Shown: piece by piece, positions 9,095 to 16,959 of the stretch | Layout of the letters: every line of letters starts with the position of its first letter | How positions within the stretch are numbered: position 1 is the stretch's first letter | From: JAIBCM01 sp041395165 | GTDB lineage: Bacteria; Verrucomicrobiota; Verrucomicrobiia; JADLBR01; JAIBCM01 | Reading direction: 5' to 3' | DNA length: 64,000 nt | Assembly: GCA_041395165.1 (NCBI GenBank) | Contig: JAWLBA010000003.1 | Location: 1-64,000, forward strand | Notes under the pieces: generated by a model | What the model saw: only the letters and a program-made list of their open reading frames with translations | What the model was told of the DNA's origin: nothing | Database searches by the model: none | Translations under genes and position numbers: made by a program

Positions 9095-9715
9095 TTATTT
9101 TTTAATTAAAAAAAAGATCAACCAAACAATTCCTAAAAGCAATAAAGGCAAGGTTAAAGCAAATCCACGACGAAACCATAATCCAAAATCGTTCGGAGTC
9201 TCCGCCCATTCTGCGCTGCCTCCGGCTTCTCCCGCTGCTTCATTTTCCGAAGAAATCGATTCTAACTCTTCGCCTCGCAAGACCTTCAACTTCACTTTAT
9301 GCTGATTATAAACAGCGCGCGCATGGTCGATGCGACTCAACGCATTCATTAATTCATCAGCTAAATGATTCGTGTCCCATTCTTCAGGCGTAATCTGATC
9401 CACGGAAGCCAAAGTATCCAAAAAAGAAAGTTTAGTCTGACTGATTTGTTCGACTTCGCGTTTCACGGCCTCCTCTTCACGCTCCAAAACCACCAATGCG
9501 CGTCGCAATTTTTCCACCATCTCTTTTCTACCGGAACGCACTTCCTGCTGTCGTTCCGCCAGCTCTTCTAGTTCTCGTTTTTGAGCTTCAATGAGTTCCT
9601 GCTGCCGCTGCAAATCCATTAATTGCTGTTGAGCTCTCTGAACTTGTTCGGTTAACTCTTCTTGAGTCGAATGACGCCCCATTTGAGGCAACAAATCGTC
9701 TTGATCTTTTTTCAT
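9095..9715 (-). CDS. Tail-anchored coiled-coil protein
   Basis: 206 residues with no family recognised. Residues ~15-100 are a long Gln/Glu/Arg-rich coiled coil (for example QRAQQQLMDLQRQQELIEAQ). A second helical part follows, then an acidic linker and a single C-terminal membrane helix (FALTLPLLLLGIVWLIFFLI) before KK. There is no signal peptide, so the bulk of the protein should be cytoplasmic, or periplasmic if inserted otherwise. It lies 27 nt downstream of the LysM/TPR lipoprotein and 8 nt before a smaller protein of the same layout. A scaffold or envelope-linked role is a guess. Confidence 0.7.
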   Translation of the reverse strand: MKKDQDDLLPQMGRHSTQEELTEQVQRAQQQLMDLQRQQELIEAQKRELEELAERQQEVRSGRKEMVEKLRRALVVLEREEEAVKREVEQISQTKLSFLDTLASVDQITPEEWDTNHLADELMNALSRIDHARAVYNQHKVKLKVLRGEELESISSENEAAGEAGGSAEWAETPNDFGLWFRRGFALTLPLLLLGIVWLIFFLIKK

Positions 9716-9742
9716 AAAATTTTCTATTTTTCTCTTACCGCG

Positions 9743-10576
9743 CTATTGAGGAATAATCAATACTTGGCCACTTTTAATTTTTGCTGCATCTGTTAATCCG
9801 TTCGCTTCCATAATTTTTTGTGTTCCCTCTTTTACCTGTTCCGGATAATAACGCACGGCAATTCGCCACAACGTTTCACCAGCTAAAACAGTATGCTTCT
9901 TTGAAGCAACCGAAGCAGCAAGAGGAGTTTCGGTTTTTTCAGCTTTTGCTATATCGGGAGGTGCAGTTGCCGAATTCGTCACCAATCGCAATACCACAGT
10001 GTTGGTCGTTGGAGTTGTTGCAGGAGGCGTTGAGACAATCGTTTTTTCTGTAGCAACCGAAGCATTCACTAATGGAGCCGACAATTTTTTGCTTTCTGCC
10101 ACTTGATATCTCAACGTATTCAACTCTTGTTGCAACTTTTCCGTAGACTGTTTCAATAGCAGATTTTCCTTTTGTAATTGAACAAACTGCTCGGTGCTTT
10201 CCATCGGCGAATTAGGCTGTGAAGACGCAATGGCCAACTCGGCACGCGCAATCCATTCCTCGATTATTTTAGCGCGTTCCGCATTAGGTTTTAGCTTGAG
10301 ATATCTTCGAAAATGATAAATTGCAGAAACCGGATCTCCCATTTTATCATTATAAATTAACCCCAACTCCAAATGCGTTTTAGCCATCAACGGATTATCA
10401 CGCAATACCTCTTCATACAACGAAATTGCTCCTCGATAATCGCGCAGTTCATACTTTTCTTTAGCTCGCTTAAACGTGCTCGATTCGTAGTCATTATTTT
10501 GCGATTCCTTTCTCGCCTCAGGAGAACAACCCACCAGCAAAAACCCCAGTGAAATGAAAATTAACAACCTACGCAT
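9743..10576 (-). CDS. LysM- and TPR-containing lipoprotein
   Basis: 277 residues. The ATG at 10576 is chosen because it gives a lipoprotein signal (MRRLLIFISLGFLLVGC, lipobox LVGC); the frame upstream would run into tRNA-Ala. Residues ~35-100 look like two TPR units (YRGAISLYEEVLRDNPLMAK, SAIYHFRRYLKLKPNAE). A coiled-coil segment (QKENLLLKQSTEKLQQELN) and a Thr/Pro-rich linker follow. A C-terminal LysM domain (HTVLAGETLWRIAVRYYP...GQVLIIPQ) probably binds peptidoglycan. The layout resembles YbgF/CpoB-like or LysM envelope lipoproteins without matching them exactly. It is the first gene of the envelope run reading to 7248. Confidence 0.85.
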   Translation of the reverse strand: MRRLLIFISLGFLLVGCSPEARKESQNNDYESSTFKRAKEKYELRDYRGAISLYEEVLRDNPLMAKTHLELGLIYNDKMGDPVSAIYHFRRYLKLKPNAERAKIIEEWIARAELAIASSQPNSPMESTEQFVQLQKENLLLKQSTEKLQQELNTLRYQVAESKKLSAPLVNASVATEKTIVSTPPATTPTTNTVVLRLVTNSATAPPDIAKAEKTETPLAASVASKKHTVLAGETLWRIAVRYYPEQVKEGTQKIMEANGLTDAAKIKSGQVLIIPQ

Positions 10577-10646
10577 GAGACCTATTATTAAGCGTTGACT
10601 CGGAAGGAAGCAAGCGGTTAGATAAAAATATACTTCTTTAAAACAA

Positions 10647-10719
10647 GGGGTCATAGCTCAGTTGGTAGAGCGTCTCAATGGCATTGAGAAGGTCTGGGGT
10701 TCGAATCCCCATGGCTCCA
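10647..10719 (+). tRNA. tRNA-Ala (anticodon GGC)
   Basis: The acceptor stem GGGGTCA/TGGCTCC, D-arm TAGCTCAGTTGGTAGAGC, anticodon stem TCTCA/TGAGA with loop ATGGCAT (anticodon GGC) and T-arm CTGGGGTTCGAATCCCCAT fold canonically. CCA is not encoded. Confidence 0.96.
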
Positions 10720-10767
10720 TGCTTGAAGAAGCCTTAAAAATTTTCCCAGCAATGCAATGATTGTATT

Positions 10768-11523
10768 TCAAAACTGAAACCCCCATTTTTGCCAAATCTT
10801 TCGTTGTGCTTCGGCCGAAATAAAATTTAAAAATTTTCCGCTTTCCTCAACATGAGAAGAAACGCTTAGCGTCGCACCATAATAAATAACAGGAAAACTG
10901 CGCATCGGATCCAGTTCAAACATATGAAAAGTTTCACGAGGTCGCAGTTGAAATGCGTCACTATTATACAAAACCCCAGCGTCCGCTTTCGCTCGCTTGA
11001 TCCAATCCAAAACTTTTTCCGAAGAATTTTCATAAATAATTTGTCCCGACCAACTTTCCAAAAATCCCTCTGCACCTAACAAATTTTGGGCCACTACCCC
11101 TGACATCGTTGTCTCAGGATTCGCAATCACCATCCGTTTCCACTGCGTTTCCGCCAACTCGGTCCAATCCTGATTTCCTTTTACCGGCCAAGCGGAAACC
11201 AAAACAACATAAGTCTCTCCCAAACGCGTTTGTGAAACGTCATAAACCTTGCCCAGCTTAGCAAGTACGGCAATCTCGCCTTGGGAAGTAGCAATAAAAA
11301 CGTCGAGAACCTCTTTTCCTTCTGCAATTTTTTCTCGCAAAACACCGCTGGGCGCCAAATTAAGGCGCACTTGAATATTAGAAACGCTACCCGCAAAGGT
11401 CTCAGCTAACTCACTCAAAACTCCTCGCAAACTTACATCCGCTCCCACCTCTAAAAAAGAAGGTTCTGTAGCAAAAACAGACAAATAACTCGCGAAAAAT
11501 AAAATGACAACAACCCGTTTCAT
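10768..11523 (-). CDS. modA: Molybdate ABC transporter substrate-binding protein
   Basis: Periplasmic binding protein for molybdate (or tungstate). The second of two adjacent ATG codons is used (MKRVVVILFFASYLSVFA, a signal peptide), giving 251 residues, normal for ModA. Family features are VGADVSLRGVLSELAETF at the mature N-terminus, the oxyanion-binding region LAPSGVLREKIAEG, and VIANPETTMSGVVAQ and YNSDAF further on. It is transcribed divergently from moeA with a 50-nt gap. No modB or modC permease or ATPase gene is seen in this window, so the rest of the transporter must lie elsewhere or be missing. Confidence 0.85.
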   Translation of the reverse strand: MKRVVVILFFASYLSVFATEPSFLEVGADVSLRGVLSELAETFAGSVSNIQVRLNLAPSGVLREKIAEGKEVLDVFIATSQGEIAVLAKLGKVYDVSQTRLGETYVVLVSAWPVKGNQDWTELAETQWKRMVIANPETTMSGVVAQNLLGAEGFLESWSGQIIYENSSEKVLDWIKRAKADAGVLYNSDAFQLRPRETFHMFELDPMRSFPVIYYGATLSVSSHVEESGKFLNFISAEAQRKIWQKWGFQF

Positions 11524-11573
11524 CATTAATAATCCTGATTGCACCAACACTAAAACACGAGCACTATTTTTTT

Positions 11574-12758
11574 ATGCTAACCGTCCAAGAGGCTCAATCC
11601 CAGATTCTGCAATCCCTTATTCCCTTAGCCACCAAAACCATCGCCCTAACCGAAGCCGAAAATCGTGTGCTCGCAGCACCCATTTTTGCTAACGAAGATT
11701 TTCCACCTTTTGCGCGTTCTGCTGTCGACGGTTACGCCGTAACAGCGGAAGAAGTTCCTGGAACTTTCATAATTTCAGAAATCATTCATGCAGGCCAATC
11801 TCCCAAACAACCATTAACTCCGGGCACTTGCGCTAGAATTTTTACCGGTGCTCCACTTCCTCAAGGCGCCAACAGCATAGTCATGCAAGAAGAAGTGAAT
11901 GCAGAAGCTAATCAAGTTAAAATTTCTCAAGCTCATCCCCAAATGAATATTCGCCCAAAAGGGGAAGATTATAAAAAAGGTGATTGTTTACTAAAAAAAG
12001 GAACGCCTCTACACGCTGCTCAACTTGCCATCGCGGCTTCTGTTGGCCAAACTCACCTATCCGTTTTTCGTCAACCTCGTATCGCCATCTTAAGCACCGG
12101 TGACGAATTGGTTCCGCCTGATGCCATACCTGCTCCTTACCAAATTCGCGATGCCAACACACTTCTACTAAAAAATTTAATCAAAAAAAGTGGTGGCGAA
12201 TTACTATCGTCACACCTTTTGCCAGATGATTATTCTCAACTACAAACTCACTTGCAACAGGCTCTAACAGCAAAAGCCGATCTTATTCTTTTTTCGGGCG
12301 GTGCTTCTGTTGGCGAAAAAGATTTCACAAAAAAATTACTGCAAGAAAACGGTTTTCACCTGCATTTTGAGCAAATTAATATGCGCCCCGGTAAACCTCT
12401 CATCTTTGCTACGCGCGACAATATCTCGGCTTTTGGCATTCCAGGAAACCCTGTTTCTCTTTTGGTCTGTTTTTATTTATTTATTCAACTTGCCATTCAA
12501 AAAATGCAAGGCATCGAAGCAAAAATCCATTTTTTACATTCGTCTTTAGGAAAAAATTTTGATTATTCGCCCAACCTACGTGAAACCTATTGGCCAGCGC
12601 GATGCGAAACGACCGAACAGGGTGCCGAACTCTTCCCTCTTGCTTGGAAAGGCTCCGGTCATATCGCTAGCTTCGCTTATGCCAATGCTCTTATACGAAT
12701 TCCTTCCGGCACCGGCCCATTTTCCAAAGGTCAACCCCTTTTCTGGCTCCCCTTATAA
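11574..12758 (+). CDS. moeA: Molybdopterin molybdenumtransferase
   Basis: Inserts molybdate into adenylylated molybdopterin, the last core step of Mo-cofactor synthesis. 394 residues, the normal MoeA length. It has the MoeA opening with PFARSAVDGYAV near residue 48, the MoCF-binding domain with AILSTGDELVPP and LFSGGASVGEKDF (residues ~175-250), and the conserved RPGKPLIFATRD and FGIPGNPVS (residues ~270-300). A C-terminal beta domain follows. It is the first of a plus-strand group with the phosphoribosyltransferase, moaC and a mog-type gene. Confidence 0.93.
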   Translation: MLTVQEAQSQILQSLIPLATKTIALTEAENRVLAAPIFANEDFPPFARSAVDGYAVTAEEVPGTFIISEIIHAGQSPKQPLTPGTCARIFTGAPLPQGANSIVMQEEVNAEANQVKISQAHPQMNIRPKGEDYKKGDCLLKKGTPLHAAQLAIAASVGQTHLSVFRQPRIAILSTGDELVPPDAIPAPYQIRDANTLLLKNLIKKSGGELLSSHLLPDDYSQLQTHLQQALTAKADLILFSGGASVGEKDFTKKLLQENGFHLHFEQINMRPGKPLIFATRDNISAFGIPGNPVSLLVCFYLFIQLAIQKMQGIEAKIHFLHSSLGKNFDYSPNLRETYWPARCETTEQGAELFPLAWKGSGHIASFAYANALIRIPSGTGPFSKGQPLFWLPL

Positions 12759-12823
12759 CCCACACCATTTGCCACCCTCCTAATCGAGGATTATAATATA
12801 ATAAAAGAGAGCAGGAAAAAATT

Positions 12824-13471
12824 ATGATCCACACGAAAACTCGTTTTGTGAATCGCAACCAAGCAGGTCGAATGCTTGCCTCGCGCTTGTTGAAATATCA
12901 AAACAAAGCCAATACTCTGATTTTAGCGCTTCCACGTGGAGGTGTGCCGGTAGGTTTTCAAATGGCTAACCTTTTGCGCCTTCCTTTAGACATCCTGATT
13001 GTTCGAAAATTGGGCGTGCCCGGGTTTGAAGAATTAGCCTTTGGCGCCATTGCTTCGGGTGATGTTCTCATGCTTAATCATGAAGTTGTGCAAAGCTTAA
13101 ATATTTCTGAAATGACAATTCAACACATTGCCGCAAAAGAACGCCAGGAACTGGAGCGACGCGAAACCATTTATCGCGGCGATAAACCTTTTCCCTCATT
13201 AATCGATCAAACTATTATTCTTGTCGATGATGGTCTTGCCACAGGCGCCAGCATGCGAGCCGCGATTCGTGCTGTTCGTCAAAAAAAACCGGCAGCCATT
13301 GTCGTTGCCGTTCCCGTAGGCTCGCTCTCCACTTGCGACGAACTTCAAGAAGAAGCCGATGAAGTGATTTGCGCTTTGACTCCATTACACTTTGAAAGCG
13401 TCGGTGCTTGGTATGAAGATTTTAGCCAAACCACCGATGAAGAAGTTCGAGCACTACTCAAACCATCTTAA
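12824..13471 (+). CDS. Phosphoribosyltransferase-domain protein
   Basis: 215 residues of PRTase type I fold. The PRPP-binding motif is complete: four hydrophobic residues followed by VDDGLATGASM near residue 130. The N-terminal LALPRGGVPVGFQMA segment and LDILIVRKLGVPGFEELAFGA are typical of the stand-alone family often annotated as a predicted phosphoribosyltransferase, whose substrate is unknown. It sits 65 nt after moeA and 47 nt before moaC, so it may be in the same transcript, but no link of this family to molybdenum cofactor is established. Confidence 0.85.
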   Translation: MIHTKTRFVNRNQAGRMLASRLLKYQNKANTLILALPRGGVPVGFQMANLLRLPLDILIVRKLGVPGFEELAFGAIASGDVLMLNHEVVQSLNISEMTIQHIAAKERQELERRETIYRGDKPFPSLIDQTIILVDDGLATGASMRAAIRAVRQKKPAAIVVAVPVGSLSTCDELQEEADEVICALTPLHFESVGAWYEDFSQTTDEEVRALLKPS

Positions 13472-13518
13472 AAAATTTCGTTTCCTTATGTTTTTTCTAA
13501 CATAATGATTAACGAACC

Positions 13519-13965
13519 ATGAAAAAACTGTCCCATCTTACCTCCCAAGGAAAACTAAAAATGGTCGACGTGGGATCCAAGCCCATACAAAAACGCATTG
13601 CCACAGCCACCACCGAACTTCAGCTTCGACCTGCAACCATTCGTTTGCTAAAGAAAAAAACATTACCCAAAGGCGACGCCCTAACCTGCGCACAGGTAGC
13701 CGGCATTCAAGCCGCAAAAAAAACCAGCGAACTCATCCCTCTTTGCCATCCACTCGCACTCAACTCAGTTCAAATCGAATTTCGACTACAAAAAGATCGC
13801 ATCCAAATTTTCGCTACCGTTTCCTGCCAAGAAAAAACCGGTGCTGAAATGGAAGCTTTAACCGCCGTCGCGATCACTGCTTTAACCCTTTACGATATGA
13901 CCAAAGCAGTTGATCAAACCATGAAGATCACAAATCTTCGCTTGCTAGTAAAAGAAAAATGTTAA
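13519..13965 (+). CDS. moaC: Cyclic pyranopterin monophosphate synthase
   Basis: Converts the MoaA product into cyclic pyranopterin monophosphate in Mo-cofactor synthesis. 148 residues, somewhat short but complete: MVDVGSKPIQKRIATA at the start, LIPLCHPLALNSV (catalytic His region, residues ~74-84) and TGAEMEALTAVAITALTLYDMTKA near residue 115. The lysine preceding the C-terminal part (DMTKAVDQTMKI) is also present. It ends one base before the stop of the convergent helical-protein gene. moaA is not in the window. Confidence 0.93.
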   Translation: MKKLSHLTSQGKLKMVDVGSKPIQKRIATATTELQLRPATIRLLKKKTLPKGDALTCAQVAGIQAAKKTSELIPLCHPLALNSVQIEFRLQKDRIQIFATVSCQEKTGAEMEALTAVAITALTLYDMTKAVDQTMKITNLRLLVKEKC

Positions 13966-15186
13966 TTAAAGACCCGGCAAAATATTAGATGGTAATTGGG
14001 GCACAGGAGTAGGTTGACCTGCTTTTAAAGCCGATTCCCATGCTGCAGCAGCCTTAGCCCGTTCCGCAGCAGCTTTTACTACCCCCGTTGATTGATTATC
14101 ATTTCCTACAATCGCATCATAAGCCTCCACTGTATAACCATAAGCGCCAACGATAGCCTCTCCTGCCTTAGCATCCGCTTCACGTTTCATGTCCATACAC
14201 CCAGGCACTGTAGCACAAGGCACTTCAAGCAATGTTGATGGATCTCCTAATACCTGATTCATCGCACCACCAAACTCAGCTGGGGCGGGCAACTCTCCTT
14301 GTTGAAGTTTTTCCATAAAATCGCCCGGCCCTGTATTCATAAGCTGTCCAAATGCCACTAAAGCTCCAGTCGATTGAACCGCTAGATTTGCTTGACCTTC
14401 CGCAGCAATACTTACTTTTTCCCAAGCAGCTTTCATGCTAGTACCCGTATCGCGAGCATTCATTACAGCCTCAAATAAATATTGATAATTTTCAGGAAGC
14501 TCATGCAATTTTGTGAGATCGGTGATACTCATTCCTAACTTTGCAACAGCTCTTTCTACCTCATATAATTCTGTCACATATTTTTGCGCTTCTCGAAGCG
14601 CCGCTTGAGCCATAGCATTTGCATCTTTTGCTGCCTTTGAAGCCCCAGGCTGAGCGGCAATTTTCTCCGCTTTTTCCGCAGCTTTTTTGGCCGCATCTAA
14701 AACAATTTTGCTTTGATCATAAGCTTCTGATGTAAATTCGCCTAATCGATGATAGGCTTTCTCCAAGTATTTTAAGGCCTCTATTTTATTAGCACCTTTT
14801 TGAACTTCACCCAATAAACGAGCAAAATCAACCAAAAGAAACTCGTTTGCCTGTCTAATAGCTGTGGTAGCATCCATTATACAAATTGCCCCTCTATCTG
14901 CATGATGCGCAAACCACAAGGCATCCGGCACAGCCTGTTCTGCAGCTACCGCTAATCTTTCCAAATTACCAACTTCAGAAGCCGTCTCTCCAACTTGGGA
15001 TTCAGGAACCAAACTAGCTCGCGTCCATGCGTCTTCAGCCATTTGACGAAGTCGAATAGCTTCGCCAATTTGATTTTTTCCCGCTTCTCTCAATGCTGCT
15101 ACCTCTGCTTGAGTTAGCACGACTGAACCTTTACTACCTCTTCCCCTAATACGAGCTAAAATTTGTGCTAATCGACCCTTTGCCAT
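13966..15186 (-). CDS. Unknown Ala-rich helical protein
   Basis: 406 residues with no recognised family, signal peptide or membrane segment. The N-terminus is basic (MAKGRLAQILARIRGRG). Almost the whole chain is predicted helical from composition, with Ala/Lys/Glu-rich stretches such as AAKKAAEKAEKIAAQPGASK and AAERAKAAAAWESALKAG at the C-terminus. A Cys/Met patch (PCATVPGCMDM) near residue 330 stands out. It is inserted in reverse orientation between moaC and the mog-type gene, breaking the molybdenum cofactor group. A TTGACA box lies 64 nt upstream of the start, the same distance as for the broken helical gene at 28407-29230, which also neighbours a Mo-cofactor gene. Confidence 0.7.
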   Translation of the reverse strand: MAKGRLAQILARIRGRGSKGSVVLTQAEVAALREAGKNQIGEAIRLRQMAEDAWTRASLVPESQVGETASEVGNLERLAVAAEQAVPDALWFAHHADRGAICIMDATTAIRQANEFLLVDFARLLGEVQKGANKIEALKYLEKAYHRLGEFTSEAYDQSKIVLDAAKKAAEKAEKIAAQPGASKAAKDANAMAQAALREAQKYVTELYEVERAVAKLGMSITDLTKLHELPENYQYLFEAVMNARDTGTSMKAAWEKVSIAAEGQANLAVQSTGALVAFGQLMNTGPGDFMEKLQQGELPAPAEFGGAMNQVLGDPSTLLEVPCATVPGCMDMKREADAKAGEAIVGAYGYTVEAYDAIVGNDNQSTGVVKAAAERAKAAAAWESALKAGQPTPVPQLPSNILPGL

Positions 15187-15226
15187 GATAAAATTTATTA
15201 CTATTATTTTTAAATTCTAATCAAAC

Positions 15227-15255
15227 AATAAAACGCCATAAAAGTAATTTGTCAA
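15227..15255 (-). promoter_or_regulatory. Promoter of the helical protein gene
   Basis: On the minus strand TTGACA (15255-15250) is followed after 17 nt by TTTATT (15232-15227), about 40 nt before the ATG at 15186. Its -35 overlaps that of the divergent plus-strand promoter. Confidence 0.5.
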
Positions 15256-15276
15256 ATTTTCAATAGCCAGTATAAA
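15249..15276 (+). promoter_or_regulatory. Promoter of the mog-type gene, nearly leaderless
   Basis: TTGTCA (15249-15254), a 16-nt spacer and TATAAA (15271-15276). The gene's ATG at 15285 lies only 8 nt beyond the -10 box, so the transcript would be leaderless or almost so. The -35 overlaps the opposite-strand TTGACA in the near-palindrome AATTTGTCAAATT. Confidence 0.5.
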
Positions 15277-15284
15277 AAATAAAA

Positions 15285-15773
15285 ATGAAAATAGCCCGCC
15301 TTACCCTCAGCGACCGCGCCAGTCAGGGCATTTATCCAGACCAAAGCGGTCCAAAAATAGAACGCGTGATAAGTTTAATTTTTCAAGAATCCATCGAATG
15401 GCAACATTGTCTTTTGCCCGATGACTTATCGCTCATCGCTGAAAAACTTTCCCACCTTGCTGATAAAGAGAAATGTCATCTCATCCTTACCACTGGCGGC
15501 ACAGGTCCTTCCAACCGCGATGTCACTCCCGAAGCAACTCGTCTCGTGTTAGAAAAAGAATTGCCCGGTTTTGGCGAGGCAATGCGCGCTCATTCTTTTC
15601 ACAAAGTCAAAACCGCTATTTTATCCCGTGCCACGGCTGGAATTCGCGCTCAAAGTTTGATCATCAACCTGCCTGGCAATCCCAAAGCCATTCAAGAATG
15701 CCTCGAAATTTTAGGACCAGCTATCGCAGAATGTTTGGATCATATCAGCGGATTTCGCCCAAAATTAGCTTAA
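15285..15773 (+). CDS. mog: Molybdopterin adenylyltransferase (Mog/MoaB family)
   Basis: Adenylylates molybdopterin before molybdenum insertion by MoeA. 162 residues forming a single MoCF-binding domain: DRASQGIYPDQSGPKIE near the N-terminus, the key LTTGGTGPSNRDVTPEAT (residues ~65-82) and the closing INLPGNPKAIQECLEIL. The domain pairs functionally with MoeA at 11574. MoaB is the alternative name for very similar proteins, and the sequence does not separate the two clearly. A palindrome GCTTAAATTTAAGC spans the stop codons of this gene and of the convergent gene. Confidence 0.88.
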   Translation: MKIARLTLSDRASQGIYPDQSGPKIERVISLIFQESIEWQHCLLPDDLSLIAEKLSHLADKEKCHLILTTGGTGPSNRDVTPEATRLVLEKELPGFGEAMRAHSFHKVKTAILSRATAGIRAQSLIINLPGNPKAIQECLEILGPAIAECLDHISGFRPKLA

Positions 15774-15775
15774 AT

Positions 15776-16867
15776 TTAAGCCACAATTTTTTTGCCTGAT
15801 TTTTTAGTTTTATCTTTAGCTGTCGGAAGAGTCAAAATATCCGTCATCGGCTTTCGACCCTCCACTTTTTCAATATAACGGAAAAATTCATCAGCCGTTT
15901 CAAAAAGATGACCTTTTTCGATATAACTATCCGCTGTGAAAGGACTGAATCCTTTCGGGAAAATCATATAACGCCGCTTCATATAATCGCGTGCATGCCC
16001 CAACTCATCCATCATACCCGCAGAAAGGGGTGGGCGCTCTGGGTAAGGATGAATCGCAACGACAGAATGCACTTTCCCCACATACCAATGCAAATCACGA
16101 TGCACAGTATAAGCATAGATCGCAGCCTTATCGACTTCCGAATCAAACCCTTCTACCGGAATTTCGACGGTTTGTGGGTCTACTACCGCCGCATATTTTC
16201 TCAGACGTTCAATAACCTTGTTGACCTCCAGGCGCATGTCCGCCGTAGCATAAGTCATGGAATAACTCGCATAAATCACCCAGGGATTAGGATTCGTAAC
16301 CAACTTATACAAACAATCTGGCGGTTCACCCACTGCGATCACATAATGCGGAATATTCATTGCCTTGGCCCAGTCTTCCGAAAGACTGACTTCTTCATGC
16401 ATCCACGATAAAATTTCGTAAATGGTATGATTTCTCTCTTTCAACGCACGAAAGAAAGTGTCTTGAACAGGCGGATTTTGCAGCCGCTTTTGAATCATCC
16501 ACTCCGCATCAATCAAAGTCACAATGAGATCCGGTTTAATAAAATCGCGAATAATGCGTTGATCCTTAAACTTACGATTGATACGATTCCATTCCACCGT
16601 TGCAGGCAATCGAACAATCACATCTTTCAAATTGTTTTTCTGAATTTCGTAACCAATTTTGCTATATTCACGTTCGCGAGTAAGTTCAAAAACGTAGTCG
16701 GTCGTTTGCAATAAAAGCTCCAAAGGTTTTTTTCCTTCTTTGGTAAAATCTTTTACCGCATCGAAAATACGAATGTTTTTCCCATTTAATTTTCCTAATT
16801 CTACAACTTTTTCAAGAAGCGGCCACTCTTCCATCCCGCCGATCATACCTGTGACTAAAGCAATCAT
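15776..16867 (-). CDS. P-loop-fold-like protein with degraded Walker A
   Basis: 363 residues, no named family that I can assign safely. The N-terminus MIALVTGMIGGMEEW follows the beta-strand/turn pattern of NMP kinases (compare archaeal adenylate kinases), but the Lys and Ser/Thr of the Walker A motif are absent. Later segments (IKPDLIVTLIDAEWMIQKRL, and IYEILSWMHEEVSLSEDWAK) fit a nucleotide-kinase-like Rossmann fold. The C-terminal half holds IYAYTVHRDLHWYVGKV and SAGMMDELGHARDYMKRRY, then a basic tail. It is transcribed divergently from the permease at 16960. It could be an inactive or altered nucleotide binder; the function is unknown. Confidence 0.7.
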   Translation of the reverse strand: MIALVTGMIGGMEEWPLLEKVVELGKLNGKNIRIFDAVKDFTKEGKKPLELLLQTTDYVFELTREREYSKIGYEIQKNNLKDVIVRLPATVEWNRINRKFKDQRIIRDFIKPDLIVTLIDAEWMIQKRLQNPPVQDTFFRALKERNHTIYEILSWMHEEVSLSEDWAKAMNIPHYVIAVGEPPDCLYKLVTNPNPWVIYASYSMTYATADMRLEVNKVIERLRKYAAVVDPQTVEIPVEGFDSEVDKAAIYAYTVHRDLHWYVGKVHSVVAIHPYPERPPLSAGMMDELGHARDYMKRRYMIFPKGFSPFTADSYIEKGHLFETADEFFRYIEKVEGRKPMTDILTLPTAKDKTKKSGKKIVA

Positions 16868-16959
16868 GCCATCCTCCTAGCAAATACCGGGAAAAATCGC
16901 AACACTCCATTTTACGATTGGCAATTATATTAAACCCTGTTATTTCAAGTCTCTGCCAT

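Noticed and set aside
10627..10760. tRNA-Ala as an attachment site of an integrated element
   Set aside because: No integrase gene and no repeated tRNA 3' end was seen downstream; the neighbours are ordinary chromosomal genes.
15908..16411. A 167-residue plus-strand frame with many His, Ile and Arg
   Set aside because: Antisense to the P-loop-like protein; no recognisable domain and no start signal.
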